From: a virus
DNA length: 64,000 nucleotides
Reading direction: 5' to 3' (one strand)
Virus record (IMG/VR): IMGVR_UViG_3300021594_000287
Span: 905 to 64,904 of that record
Positions within the stretch are counted from its first letter, which is position 1. Every line of letters begins with the position of its first letter. A program made the position numbers and the translations under genes. The notes under the pieces are model-generated. The model searched no databases and had not been told where the DNA came from. It saw nothing but the letters and a program-made list of their open reading frames with translations. Positions 47,288 to 55,978 of the stretch are shown here, piece by piece.

Positions 47288-47511
47288 AAAAAGTAAAAGT
47301 AGGCGGTGTGCCTCATGTCGTAAAGAAAAAAGGAAAAGACATTGTTGTAGAGCATCCAACCATTAATAACGGTAAATACGATAAACTTAATCTAAGTAAA
47401 CAGACAAAAGGTAAAGTCAAAACCGTAAAGCAGGGAATAAAATCTACAAAAGAATGGCACAAAGAAAACCCGCATTCTTATAAAGATAAAAGCAAGTCAA
47501 AAAAGAAGTAA
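47284..47511 (+). CDS. small Lys-rich phage protein (75 aa)
   Basis: 75 aa, ATGA overlap with the preceding gene. VGGVPHVVKKKGKDIVVEH then a Lys/Ser tail. Belongs with the other tiny basic genes of 46.7-48.3 kb; may be virion or DNA associated. Confidence 0.6.
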   Translation: MKKVKVGGVPHVVKKKGKDIVVEHPTINNGKYDKLNLSKQTKGKVKTVKQGIKSTKEWHKENPHSYKDKSKSKKK

Positions 47512-47513
47512 CA

Positions 47514-47669
47514 ATGAAAGTTAAAAATACTAAAGTAAAGAAGATGCAATCAGGCGGCTCTTTAAAAGCAGTTGATTCTTATAAAAACCCAGGTTTATCA
47601 AAACTACCAACTGAAGTAAGAAATAAAATGGGCTATATGAAAAACGGGGGTAAAGCTAAAAAGAAATGA
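47514..47669 (+). CDS. small basic KKMQSGG protein (51 aa)
   Basis: ATG at 47514. MKVKNTKVKKMQSGGSLKA shares KKMQSGG with 35938..36171, and it ends MKNGGKAKKK. Overlaps the next gene by ATGA. Too short for the usual gene finders but clearly patterned like its neighbours. Confidence 0.55.
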   Translation: MKVKNTKVKKMQSGGSLKAVDSYKNPGLSKLPTEVRNKMGYMKNGGKAKKK

Positions 47670-48169
47670 CAAAGTTAAAATTAACAGGCAAGTCCAATAT
47701 ATTAAAGAAAACAACTAGCGGTATTAATCCTAAAGAATTTTCTTTGGCTACTAAAGAAGCCGAGCAATGCCCAGATGATTCATGCGGTGGCGGAGGTGGA
47801 TCTAGCGTTGGCTATAAAAAATATGTAGCTTTATTAAACCCTGGAGAAAATCCACTTACTGACGCACCTGTCGCCACTGTATTAGAAAATACTCTTGGTA
47901 GCAATATTATATGGTTTCCACAAGCACCATCAGGTGCTTATAGTGGGGGGAATATAAACTTCGCAGACCCGTCTAAAGTTTTCATACTTATGACAGGAAA
48001 TTATTCAGGAGAAGGTGCTGGGAATGTTCCATATGTAGGTGCTGAAATTTATGATGACGGAAGTGGTTTTAAACTTTGGTTTTTTCCTGTTAATTATGTA
48101 GGTGATCCTATTGCATATTGGGGTACCCCTAACGCACCTCTATTTATAGAAGTAAGAGTATATCCATAA
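47666..48169 (+). CDS. virion protein with KLTG N-terminal tag (167 aa)
   Basis: 167 aa. Residues 1-35 (KLKLTGKSNILKKTTSGIN) match the tag of 39696..40232; a Gly-rich CGGGGGSS linker follows and then a beta-rich domain. The tag-linker-domain plan suggests display on the capsid or tail. Confidence 0.6.
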   Translation: MTKLKLTGKSNILKKTTSGINPKEFSLATKEAEQCPDDSCGGGGGSSVGYKKYVALLNPGENPLTDAPVATVLENTLGSNIIWFPQAPSGAYSGGNINFADPSKVFILMTGNYSGEGAGNVPYVGAEIYDDGSGFKLWFFPVNYVGDPIAYWGTPNAPLFIEVRVYP

Positions 48170-48187
48170 TATAAAAGAAAAAATAAT

Positions 48188-48346
48188 ATGGCTTTAGGAG
48201 TTAAACATTACACAAAGGACGGAAAGGAATATAAGGGCCCAATGCACAAAGATGCTAGCGGCAAACTTATGACTGGCAAAACGCATACAAGTAAGAGTGA
48301 GTATCTTACCCATTCAAAGCCTAAGCCAAAAACTAAGAAGAAGTAA
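48188..48346 (+). CDS. small basic phage protein (52 aa)
   Basis: ATG at 48188: MALGVKHYTKDGKEYKG then HKDASGKLMTGKTHT and a Lys-rich end. Typical of very small basic proteins in phages near lysis or structural genes. Function unknown. Confidence 0.6.
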   Translation: MALGVKHYTKDGKEYKGPMHKDASGKLMTGKTHTSKSEYLTHSKPKPKTKKK

Positions 48347-48367
48347 TAACAGTTTAAAATATAAAAC

Positions 48368-48655
48368 ATGGATCCTATTAGTAAATTTTTAATAGAATTG
48401 GTAAAAAGATTTTCAGCAGAAACTCCTTGGTTCTTTAAAGTAATTAGGAATTTATCTATTGCCCTTGCTATTGTAGCAGGTCTTCCTAACTTGTTATCAT
48501 TTTTAACTATTGCGGGTATTGAATTACCCCAAGCAGTTTTCGTATTTTCTAACAAGGTAGTTGCTATTTCTTCACTGGTCGCAGCATTTATTGCACAATT
48601 AACTGCGACTAGTAATGAGAAAGAAAGGCTAGGTCTGCCTGATAATATAAAATAA
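48368..48655 (+). CDS. two-span holin-like membrane protein (95 aa)
   Basis: 95 aa with two hydrophobic segments (NLSIALAIVAGLPNLLSFL and VVAISSLVAAFIAQL) and charged ends. Size, topology and closeness to the endolysin fit a class II holin, though other small membrane proteins are possible. Confidence 0.5.
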   Translation: MDPISKFLIELVKRFSAETPWFFKVIRNLSIALAIVAGLPNLLSFLTIAGIELPQAVFVFSNKVVAISSLVAAFIAQLTATSNEKERLGLPDNIK

Positions 48656-48656
48656 A

Positions 48657-48839
48657 ATGGACAAAGATTTAACCATAAAGCTGGCTATTTTCATAGGCAG
48701 CTTATTCTTTTTAGTATCGGTCCTATACAAAGCTGCTGATTTTTCTAATGTAAAACCGGCGGAAATAAAAATATACCAAGACTCAATTTCTTTAGACACT
48801 TTAATTGTCAAAGATACCCTTATATTAAAAGAGGATTAA
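48657..48839 (+). CDS. single-span membrane protein (60 aa)
   Basis: 60 aa: one N-terminal span (LAIFIGSLFFLVSVLY) then an acidic beta-prone tail. Starts one base after the preceding stop. Might be a holin partner or antiholin; unproven. Confidence 0.5.
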   Translation: MDKDLTIKLAIFIGSLFFLVSVLYKAADFSNVKPAEIKIYQDSISLDTLIVKDTLILKED

Positions 48840-48873
48840 TTACCTCTTATATAAAACCTAAACCTTCATAATA

Positions 48874-51558
48874 GTGGCGGAAATTCCATCTAATTGCAAA
48901 ACAATTTTAGTTGACCAAGAGTGCTGCGATAGAATCCAATACTATCCAAGCACTGAGTCTATTCCTTTAGAAGGAGAGTTAAATGTTTTGTATGTAGACC
49001 AAAGCACAGGTAATGTTTATGTTTGGAATGGTACACAATATTTAGGCGGGTATACTGGAACTGGGGCGCAAGGAATACAAGGAATACAAGGATTAACAGG
49101 ATTACAAGGCTCAAATGGTATTCAGGGTATTACAGGAATACAAGGAGCTCAAGGATTAAAGGGGTCTCAAGGTGCCATAGGTATACAAGGTAAAAATGGA
49201 ATTCAAGGTACACAAGGCTTATTAGGGTATCAAGGTATTATTGGTTCTAAAGGGCTACAAGGAATACAAGGTACTTCTGGGCAGCAAGGTTTAACTGGAT
49301 ATGGAGTACAAGGTACTCAAGGATCAAAAGGTTCGCAAGGGACTATAGGAGTCCAAGGTAAAGACGGTATCCAGGGATTTTATGGATTACAGGGGACACA
49401 AGGTATATCCGGATCTAAAGGATTGCAAGGAGTCCAAGGCATAACTGGTACACAAGGTGCCACAGGATATGGCATACAAGGGGCAAAAGGAGCCCAAGGT
49501 ATACAAGGTACTACAGGTATTCAAGGAGAAGATGGAGTACAAGGATTTCACGGCTTTCAAGGAACTCAAGGTATTTCAGGATCTAAAGGAAGCCAAGGAG
49601 TACAAGGCATATCTGGACACCAAGGACTAATTGGAATTGGCGTACAAGGTATACAAGGTTACGATGGAGCCCAAGGTCAATCTGGAATACAAGGTAAGAA
49701 TGGTGTACAAGGTTTTTATGGCTTACAAGGCATACAAGGTACAAGTGGGTGCGAAGGGGCACAAGGAACGCAGGGAATACAAGGGGCCCAAGGTATTATA
49801 GGTTCTTCTGGCTCTCAGGGTATCCAAGGTGCAAAAGGGTCACAAGGAACAGTTGGCATTCAAGGAAGACAAGGTACGCAAGGAATTCAAGGATTAAAAG
49901 GAAACAACGGACTCCAAGGAATACAAGGCGCTAATGGTGCTCAGGGTATATTATACCAACAACTTTATACACTATCACAAAGTAATTGGAATTTAGTAGC
50001 TGGTTTATATCAATACGATTTATTTGATTCGTATATAAACCAAGGAAGATATATAACAGTAACTCCAGTAAGACAGGATGATCCTATTGTAGATGCTGCA
50101 CAAATAATGCCGGAAATAACAGTATTTCCTACATCTATAAGGATGTATTCTGTTAATTTACCTACTGCTGATTTTGATGTTTATTTATCAATAGTAGAAG
50201 TGGGTATAGCTGGAGCGCAAGGCACACAAGGTATACAAGGTACCCAAGGACTTCAAGGATTGCAAGGTTTACAAGGTTTACAAGGAGTACAAGGAATCCA
50301 AGGTATTCAGGGCTTGCAGGGACTTCAAGGATTACAAGGGGTTCAAGGAGAACAAGGAATACAAGGTTTTTTTGGTATTCAAGGGGCCCAAGGTATTCAA
50401 GGCTTACAAGGAGCACAAGGATTACAAGGAGCACAAGGAGTGCAGGGTTTCGTTGGGTTACAAGGACTCCAGGGAACAAGTGGGATTCAAGGGATTCAAG
50501 GCTTGCAGGGGCTTCAAGGAAGCAGGGGTGCTCAAGGTATACAAGGGACTATAGGATTGCAAGGGGTACAAGGCTTACAAGGGCTTCAAGGGATTCAGGG
50601 AATTCAAGGTCTACAAGGCTTACAAGGTTTGATAGGTGTCCAAGGAATACAAGGGCTTCAAGGGCTTCAGGGAATTCAAGGGGTACAAGGAGTTCAGGGA
50701 AATTTTGGAATACAGGGTTTTGACGGAGCACAGGGTGTACAAGGCATCCAGGGAGGCCAAGGTACCCAAGGTCTTTTAGGAGTACAGGGTAACGATGGTT
50801 TAATAGGCCCCCAAGGAATACAGGGTGTACAAGGCATCCAGGGCACACAAGGAATCCAGGGGGTAACCGGAGAAAAAGGTATAAGTTCTGGATTAGTATT
50901 ATATTTAGATGGAGTTGGAGGATCAGCACCTGTCAGCCATAACTTATTAACAAATCCAAATACAGGTACACAAACCTCTATAACTACTTCGGTTAATAAC
51001 TCAACACCCACATTAGTTGGAACTTTTGTTACAGATACAGGTGTTCCAAATTCTACAACAGTAGCTGGGGGGTTTTGGAATTTATTTCTTTATGCTAGCC
51101 GCACTACTCAGAATGTAAGATTTTGGATTGATGTTAAAGAAGTAGCATCAGATGGCGTTACGGTTTTACAAACTTTAGCTTCTGGAGCATACGCACAAGG
51201 TACTGTAGTTACTGCGACAATTGCTACTGTGTATGATTTTTCAGTGTACGTCCCATTAACTTCATTAGCTAATTCTAGTAGCCGAATATTGATTGATATT
51301 TATGCTCAATCTGAATCAGGAGGTCCAACCTTTACTTCGTATTTAAGAGATGGTACTATATCATACTTAGTTAGTACAATTTCTAGTAATATACAGGGTG
51401 TACAAGGGATGCAAGGAATTATTGGTACACAAGGGGGGTCAGGAATACAAGGTCTACAAGGGTTACAAGGTATAACTGGTGCCCAAGGAATACAAGGGCT
51501 TCAAGGATTGCAAGGGGCCGATAATAATTCAATAGTTAATGCATTAATATTTGGGTAA
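48874..51558 (+). CDS. collagen-like tail fibre protein (894 aa)
   Basis: GTG start. Residues about 1-60 form a YVDQSTGNVYVWNGTQY module shared with 43737..44489. Two long GxY blocks follow (about 62-355 and 445-690), dominated by GIQG, GLQG and GTQG, split by a beta-rich domain of about 90 residues (LYQQLYTLSQSNWNLVAG), and then a C-terminal globular domain and a short last GxQ stretch. In the first block the triplet is broken at TGYGVQG, TGYGIQG and IGIGVQG at roughly 60-residue intervals. A trimeric, flexible fibre, probably for adsorption. Confidence 0.85.
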   Translation: MAEIPSNCKTILVDQECCDRIQYYPSTESIPLEGELNVLYVDQSTGNVYVWNGTQYLGGYTGTGAQGIQGIQGLTGLQGSNGIQGITGIQGAQGLKGSQGAIGIQGKNGIQGTQGLLGYQGIIGSKGLQGIQGTSGQQGLTGYGVQGTQGSKGSQGTIGVQGKDGIQGFYGLQGTQGISGSKGLQGVQGITGTQGATGYGIQGAKGAQGIQGTTGIQGEDGVQGFHGFQGTQGISGSKGSQGVQGISGHQGLIGIGVQGIQGYDGAQGQSGIQGKNGVQGFYGLQGIQGTSGCEGAQGTQGIQGAQGIIGSSGSQGIQGAKGSQGTVGIQGRQGTQGIQGLKGNNGLQGIQGANGAQGILYQQLYTLSQSNWNLVAGLYQYDLFDSYINQGRYITVTPVRQDDPIVDAAQIMPEITVFPTSIRMYSVNLPTADFDVYLSIVEVGIAGAQGTQGIQGTQGLQGLQGLQGLQGVQGIQGIQGLQGLQGLQGVQGEQGIQGFFGIQGAQGIQGLQGAQGLQGAQGVQGFVGLQGLQGTSGIQGIQGLQGLQGSRGAQGIQGTIGLQGVQGLQGLQGIQGIQGLQGLQGLIGVQGIQGLQGLQGIQGVQGVQGNFGIQGFDGAQGVQGIQGGQGTQGLLGVQGNDGLIGPQGIQGVQGIQGTQGIQGVTGEKGISSGLVLYLDGVGGSAPVSHNLLTNPNTGTQTSITTSVNNSTPTLVGTFVTDTGVPNSTTVAGGFWNLFLYASRTTQNVRFWIDVKEVASDGVTVLQTLASGAYAQGTVVTATIATVYDFSVYVPLTSLANSSSRILIDIYAQSESGGPTFTSYLRDGTISYLVSTISSNIQGVQGMQGIIGTQGGSGIQGLQGLQGITGAQGIQGLQGLQGADNNSIVNALIFG

Positions 51559-52085
51559 TGAAAGATTTTATAACTCCATTATATACTTTTTCGCCAGGTC
51601 TTTCTGGAGTTGGTTATGTTGATTTAAACGGCATAGCGGATTTTGATATAAAAAGATTAGTAGCTATTATAAACCAAACAAATGGTTCTATTATTTACGC
51701 TACTGCAACCCCGTCCGCAAAATATACAAATGTAACTGGAACACAAGTAACTTTATTTGCGGATACGTCTGGGCAAAATTCAGCAGACAATTTACAAATT
51801 GTATATAATTCAAAAGAGGATTTACCTGTTACTGATTCTAATTTAGCTGATTTAGTTAAGTTAATGAGTAGAATGGTAAAACAATTAGATTCATTAGCTG
51901 TAGTTGATTCTGCTCAAAGACAAAAAATTGCGATTGATGCGGGAACGTTATCAACAGTATCGACTGTGACAACAGTAGCGACTGTGTCAAATATTGCTTT
52001 AGTTTCTGGTATGGGGATTGAACAATACTTAAATATAGCTAGAAATACTTACGCAAACGGGATTAGAAGTAAATTATCATTTTAA
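51558..52085 (+). CDS. hypothetical fibre-associated protein (175 aa)
   Basis: 175 aa, one-base overlap with the fibre gene. N-terminal half beta-rich (GLSGVGYVDLNGIADFDIK), second half Ser/Thr/Val repeats (STVSTVTTVATVSN). Possibly a fibre hinge, cap or connector. No family recognised. Confidence 0.5.
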   Translation: MKDFITPLYTFSPGLSGVGYVDLNGIADFDIKRLVAIINQTNGSIIYATATPSAKYTNVTGTQVTLFADTSGQNSADNLQIVYNSKEDLPVTDSNLADLVKLMSRMVKQLDSLAVVDSAQRQKIAIDAGTLSTVSTVTTVATVSNIALVSGMGIEQYLNIARNTYANGIRSKLSF

Positions 52086-52099
52086 AAAAATAATGGTGT

Positions 52100-55000
52100 A
52101 TGCCACTTACAAATAATTTAAAACAACAAGTTGATTTACCAGTATGGGAATGGTGCAGATTTGCGCCAATTAGTACAACTAGTGTATCTGCATTAACAAC
52201 ATCTAGAGATGGTTCAAATAGATACTTATATTATCTTTCATCGACACAATTGTATAAATACGATACAATAGGAGATGCATGGTCTGTTTTAAGTGTGGGG
52301 CCTACTCCATCTGTAGCTATGTCTTTAAAATATGTAAAAAATAAAGGATATAGAGGTAATGTTTTAAGTGCTACATCTTCTACACTTCAGATATCATCAA
52401 CTGGTGTTAATTTAGATGGGTATAAAATAAGGATTATTTCTGGGACAGGAGCCGGGCAAGAAAGGACAATAGTTTCCACAAATGCAGAAGTTGTACATGA
52501 TTTTGGAGTAGCGACTACTGCAACTCAAAGTGCTATTGGAGATAACTTAAAAAAATGGAAATTTAATGAATGGGAAGGGTATTCAGTAAGGGTTGTTTTT
52601 AATACTGGTTTATCACAGTATAGGGAAATATTGTATAATGATACCAATTCAGTTGCAGTAAATGATTCAAATTACGAAGGCAGAAATTTTTCAATGGCCC
52701 CTCTTCAATCAGGGTCTCCATATGGCACATTAACTGCTACTGTTCCAAATCAGGCTGATTTTTTTATAGTATCTCAAACTGTAAATTTAGATTCTGCATG
52801 GGCTACCACTCCAGATGATTCATCTAAGTTTATGATTATGTCAGATGGTATATGGATGTTTTCTAATACAATGATGTATTACTATGATATACTTAGTGAT
52901 AGATGGGTACAAAAAATGCTTCCTTCCGGTATTGTGCAAGGAGGTAGTGTATTTAGTACTGATTTAGCTATACTTCCAACTACAGAAATATCTGGAACTC
53001 TTTTATCTGGGACCCCAACTTCTGTTACAAATTATTCTTTAACTGATAATACATTAACATTAACTAAAGGGGCTTGGATTAATTATGCTATTAAAATAGT
53101 TTCTGGGCCAGGAGCCGGGCAAGAAAGAAGAATAGTAAATAATACTTCGGATAAATTTTCGATACAAAAAAGATGGGATATAAATCCAGATATAACTAGC
53201 CAATATATAATAACTTCTGAAGATGCTATTTATTTTTCTGGTAACGCCAGAGCTCAGTTATTAAAACAACATCCGGAACAATCTTTGTGGACTACTGGAA
53301 ATATGAGCGATTACGGAGTTCCAAAAAACTTCGCATTGATAAAGAATGATAAATGGCAAAATCATGCAGCTAGTTCAGCCAATAGAGTAACAAATGGTAT
53401 AACTGGAGTAAATGCAACTCCTACAGTAGCAGGAAGTGGTTATACTATAGGAGACTTATTAACTATTTCAACTGGAGGTACATTAGGCAGAGTTATAGTA
53501 GAAAATATTTCATCTACTGGACAAGTTCTTTCTGTGTCTTTGTATACATGTGGTTCTGGATATACTACTGGAACTGGCAAAGCAACTACTGGTGGAACAG
53601 GAACTGGGTGTACTATAGAAATTACAAGCGTAGGTACAATTGGAGTTATAACCACCCCTATATTTCATGATTTTAAGGTTAGTGAGACTTTTACTTTTGC
53701 AGGGGCTACCGAAACAGCGTGGAATACTTCATATACAATACTTGGTATTCAAAGTTTAAATATAATAGAAGTTGCTATAACTGCAACAGCTAATGCTATA
53801 GCAAAATATTTACAAGCAGCTACTTTATTAGTAGATGCTGATAAAAATTGGATTCCAAATGAGCATGCTGGAAAACTTTTAGGTTTTCAAGCATCTACTT
53901 TAACAGGAATAACGACATGGAGAAGAATTTTAGGAAATTCAGAAACAACAATTTCTTTTATATCTGGAACCTCTCCAGTAAATGGCAACTCTAGATATTT
54001 TATACAAGATCTTGATGCTTTTGGTGATGATAAACAATATCCTCCAGATAATCAAATATCTTTTGGATATCCTACTTCTGCGAATATATCATCTATAACT
54101 AATTCGTCAAACAATTGGGTACCAGGCGCGTACATAAATAATAAAATATTATTAACTGATTCTAACGGATTATCCGTAGAAAACATTATAACAAATAATA
54201 CAAAAACAGTTTTAAGTTTTGGCAGGAATGTTATTGTAGGATCTGGTACAAACGCAATTGCTTATAATGATTTTAATGGAGTAGGTACATATATAGGACT
54301 TGGAACTAGCATATTTTCTACTCAAGGCAATGGTATAGTTTGGACTGGAACTAGATTTGTTGCGGTAGGTGCAGGAACAAATACAATAGCTTGGTCAAAT
54401 GATGGTATTAACTGGAATGCTTTAGGCGCTACTATACATTCAACATCTGGCTTAGGTTTAGCTTTTAATGGAGTTAGATTTGTAACAGTAGGATCTGGGA
54501 CAAATACTATTGCTTGGGGATATGATAATACAGCTGTTGCTGCTATTACAGGACTTGGAGCTACAGTATTTACAACACAAGGTAACGCCATAGCATGGAA
54601 CGGATCTATATGGGTAGCAGTAGGACAAGGTACTAATAGTATTGCTTGGGCTAATGATACTGGGACATTTGCGTTTACTGGTTTGGGTACAGCAACATTT
54701 TCTACAGCAGGTAGAGGGATTTGTTGGGCAGGGACTCAATGGATAGCAGTAGGTAATGGTACAAATTCAATAGCTACTTCTACAAATGGCACTACTTGGA
54801 CAGGTCTTGGATCTACAATATTTACGACACAAGGTAATGCAGTAGCATGGAATGGAACTAGAGCAGTTGCCGTAGGTTCCGGAACTAATACTATTGCATA
54901 TTCTAATGATAATGGCGCAACTTGGACAGGTCTCGGTACCACTATATTTTCAACTTCAGGTAATACAATTAGTTGGAATGGAACATATTGGGTAGCTGGT

Positions 55001-55804
55001 GGTCAAGGTACAAATACAACCGCTTATTCATCGGATGGTATTACTTGGACTGCAAATGGTTCTACAGGGTTAACTACAACAACAAATGGATCAACGAGCA
55101 CTACTCCTTTGCAGTCTGTAGTTCCAAATATAGGTTTAACCCCAGATACTAATACTAGGTATAAAATATTTGATTCTACGGGACATGTAATATCTGGATC
55201 TACTACTAGCTTAACAGATCCTACAAAAAAATGGAAAGTAAATCAATGGGCTGGAAAAAGAGTTTTAATAACATCTGGAGATGCTGCTGGATATGAGCAT
55301 ACTATAACAACAAATACTGCAACTCAATTAACATGGGCAACTAGTGTTTCTCCTACTTTGAACTCAACGTATACAATTATAGGGAGACCTGTTGTTGGAA
55401 CTGGTATTGGCTTAGAATGGAATTTTAATGGGTCAGCAGATAAAGGTAAATACTTATATGCTACAAGAGGTAGCGGGTCTCATACATTAGATATTTATAA
55501 TATAAATACTAATAAATGGGATTACGGTAAATTTATTTTAGGCCACGGTTCTTTATTAACAACAGGCACAATGTATGCCTATGATGAAGATAGAATCTAT
55601 TTTTTAGCAAATAATACAAATCAAGTTTACTATTATAATATAGTAAAAAATGAAATAGTACCTTTTGCGACCATACCGTATGGTATGAGTACAACTATCC
55701 TAAGCAATAGGATGGAAATTATAAAAACAAGTGATGGTTTAAAATACTTATATATAATGAGGCACTCTGGGGCGGAAATGTGGAGAACATTAATATACTA
55801 TTAA
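52100..55804 (+). CDS. large propeller-like tail protein (1234 aa)
   Basis: 1234 aa. The N-terminal third has repeated beta units such as YLYYLSSTQLYKYD and FMIMSDGIWMFSN, like Kelch-type blades. Residues about 710-980 hold about seven near-identical 38-aa units (GNAIAWNGTRFVAVGSGTN then TIAYSNDG), likely a second propeller of Asp-box-like blades. The C-terminus returns to YLYIMRHSGAEMWR blades. Likely a receptor-binding or depolymerase-like tail protein; no catalytic residues identified. Confidence 0.7.
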   Translation: MPLTNNLKQQVDLPVWEWCRFAPISTTSVSALTTSRDGSNRYLYYLSSTQLYKYDTIGDAWSVLSVGPTPSVAMSLKYVKNKGYRGNVLSATSSTLQISSTGVNLDGYKIRIISGTGAGQERTIVSTNAEVVHDFGVATTATQSAIGDNLKKWKFNEWEGYSVRVVFNTGLSQYREILYNDTNSVAVNDSNYEGRNFSMAPLQSGSPYGTLTATVPNQADFFIVSQTVNLDSAWATTPDDSSKFMIMSDGIWMFSNTMMYYYDILSDRWVQKMLPSGIVQGGSVFSTDLAILPTTEISGTLLSGTPTSVTNYSLTDNTLTLTKGAWINYAIKIVSGPGAGQERRIVNNTSDKFSIQKRWDINPDITSQYIITSEDAIYFSGNARAQLLKQHPEQSLWTTGNMSDYGVPKNFALIKNDKWQNHAASSANRVTNGITGVNATPTVAGSGYTIGDLLTISTGGTLGRVIVENISSTGQVLSVSLYTCGSGYTTGTGKATTGGTGTGCTIEITSVGTIGVITTPIFHDFKVSETFTFAGATETAWNTSYTILGIQSLNIIEVAITATANAIAKYLQAATLLVDADKNWIPNEHAGKLLGFQASTLTGITTWRRILGNSETTISFISGTSPVNGNSRYFIQDLDAFGDDKQYPPDNQISFGYPTSANISSITNSSNNWVPGAYINNKILLTDSNGLSVENIITNNTKTVLSFGRNVIVGSGTNAIAYNDFNGVGTYIGLGTSIFSTQGNGIVWTGTRFVAVGAGTNTIAWSNDGINWNALGATIHSTSGLGLAFNGVRFVTVGSGTNTIAWGYDNTAVAAITGLGATVFTTQGNAIAWNGSIWVAVGQGTNSIAWANDTGTFAFTGLGTATFSTAGRGICWAGTQWIAVGNGTNSIATSTNGTTWTGLGSTIFTTQGNAVAWNGTRAVAVGSGTNTIAYSNDNGATWTGLGTTIFSTSGNTISWNGTYWVAGGQGTNTTAYSSDGITWTANGSTGLTTTTNGSTSTTPLQSVVPNIGLTPDTNTRYKIFDSTGHVISGSTTSLTDPTKKWKVNQWAGKRVLITSGDAAGYEHTITTNTATQLTWATSVSPTLNSTYTIIGRPVVGTGIGLEWNFNGSADKGKYLYATRGSGSHTLDIYNINTNKWDYGKFILGHGSLLTTGTMYAYDEDRIYFLANNTNQVYYYNIVKNEIVPFATIPYGMSTTILSNRMEIIKTSDGLKYLYIMRHSGAEMWRTLIYY

Positions 55805-55817
55805 AATTATATATAAT

Positions 55818-55970
55818 ATGAACGTAGATCAAATAAAACAAATACTTCAAAATAAATTGCAAACATTACATAACATGAAAATGGATGCAATAAATACTGG
55901 AGATTTAGAATTAGTTGTAAAAATAGATACTGAATTACTAGAAACAGAATCTACATTAAATAAATTATAA
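55818..55970 (+). CDS. small helical protein (50 aa)
   Basis: ATG at 55818: MNVDQIKQILQNKLQTLHN then an amphipathic acidic helix. It sits between two fibre genes and could be a fibre chaperone or trimerisation helper. No known family. Confidence 0.5.
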   Translation: MNVDQIKQILQNKLQTLHNMKMDAINTGDLELVVKIDTELLETESTLNKL

Positions 55971-55978
55971 CAAACTAA

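Noticed and set aside
50162-50929. Antisense frames of up to 126 codons opposite the collagen-like fibre, and similar ones at 57429..58313
   Set aside because: The GxQ repeat reads on the opposite strand as open Leu/Pro/Val-rich frames; these are artefacts of the repeat.
54322-54942. Antisense frames opposite the blade repeats
   Set aside because: Repetitive Val/Pro shadows of the propeller-coding DNA.
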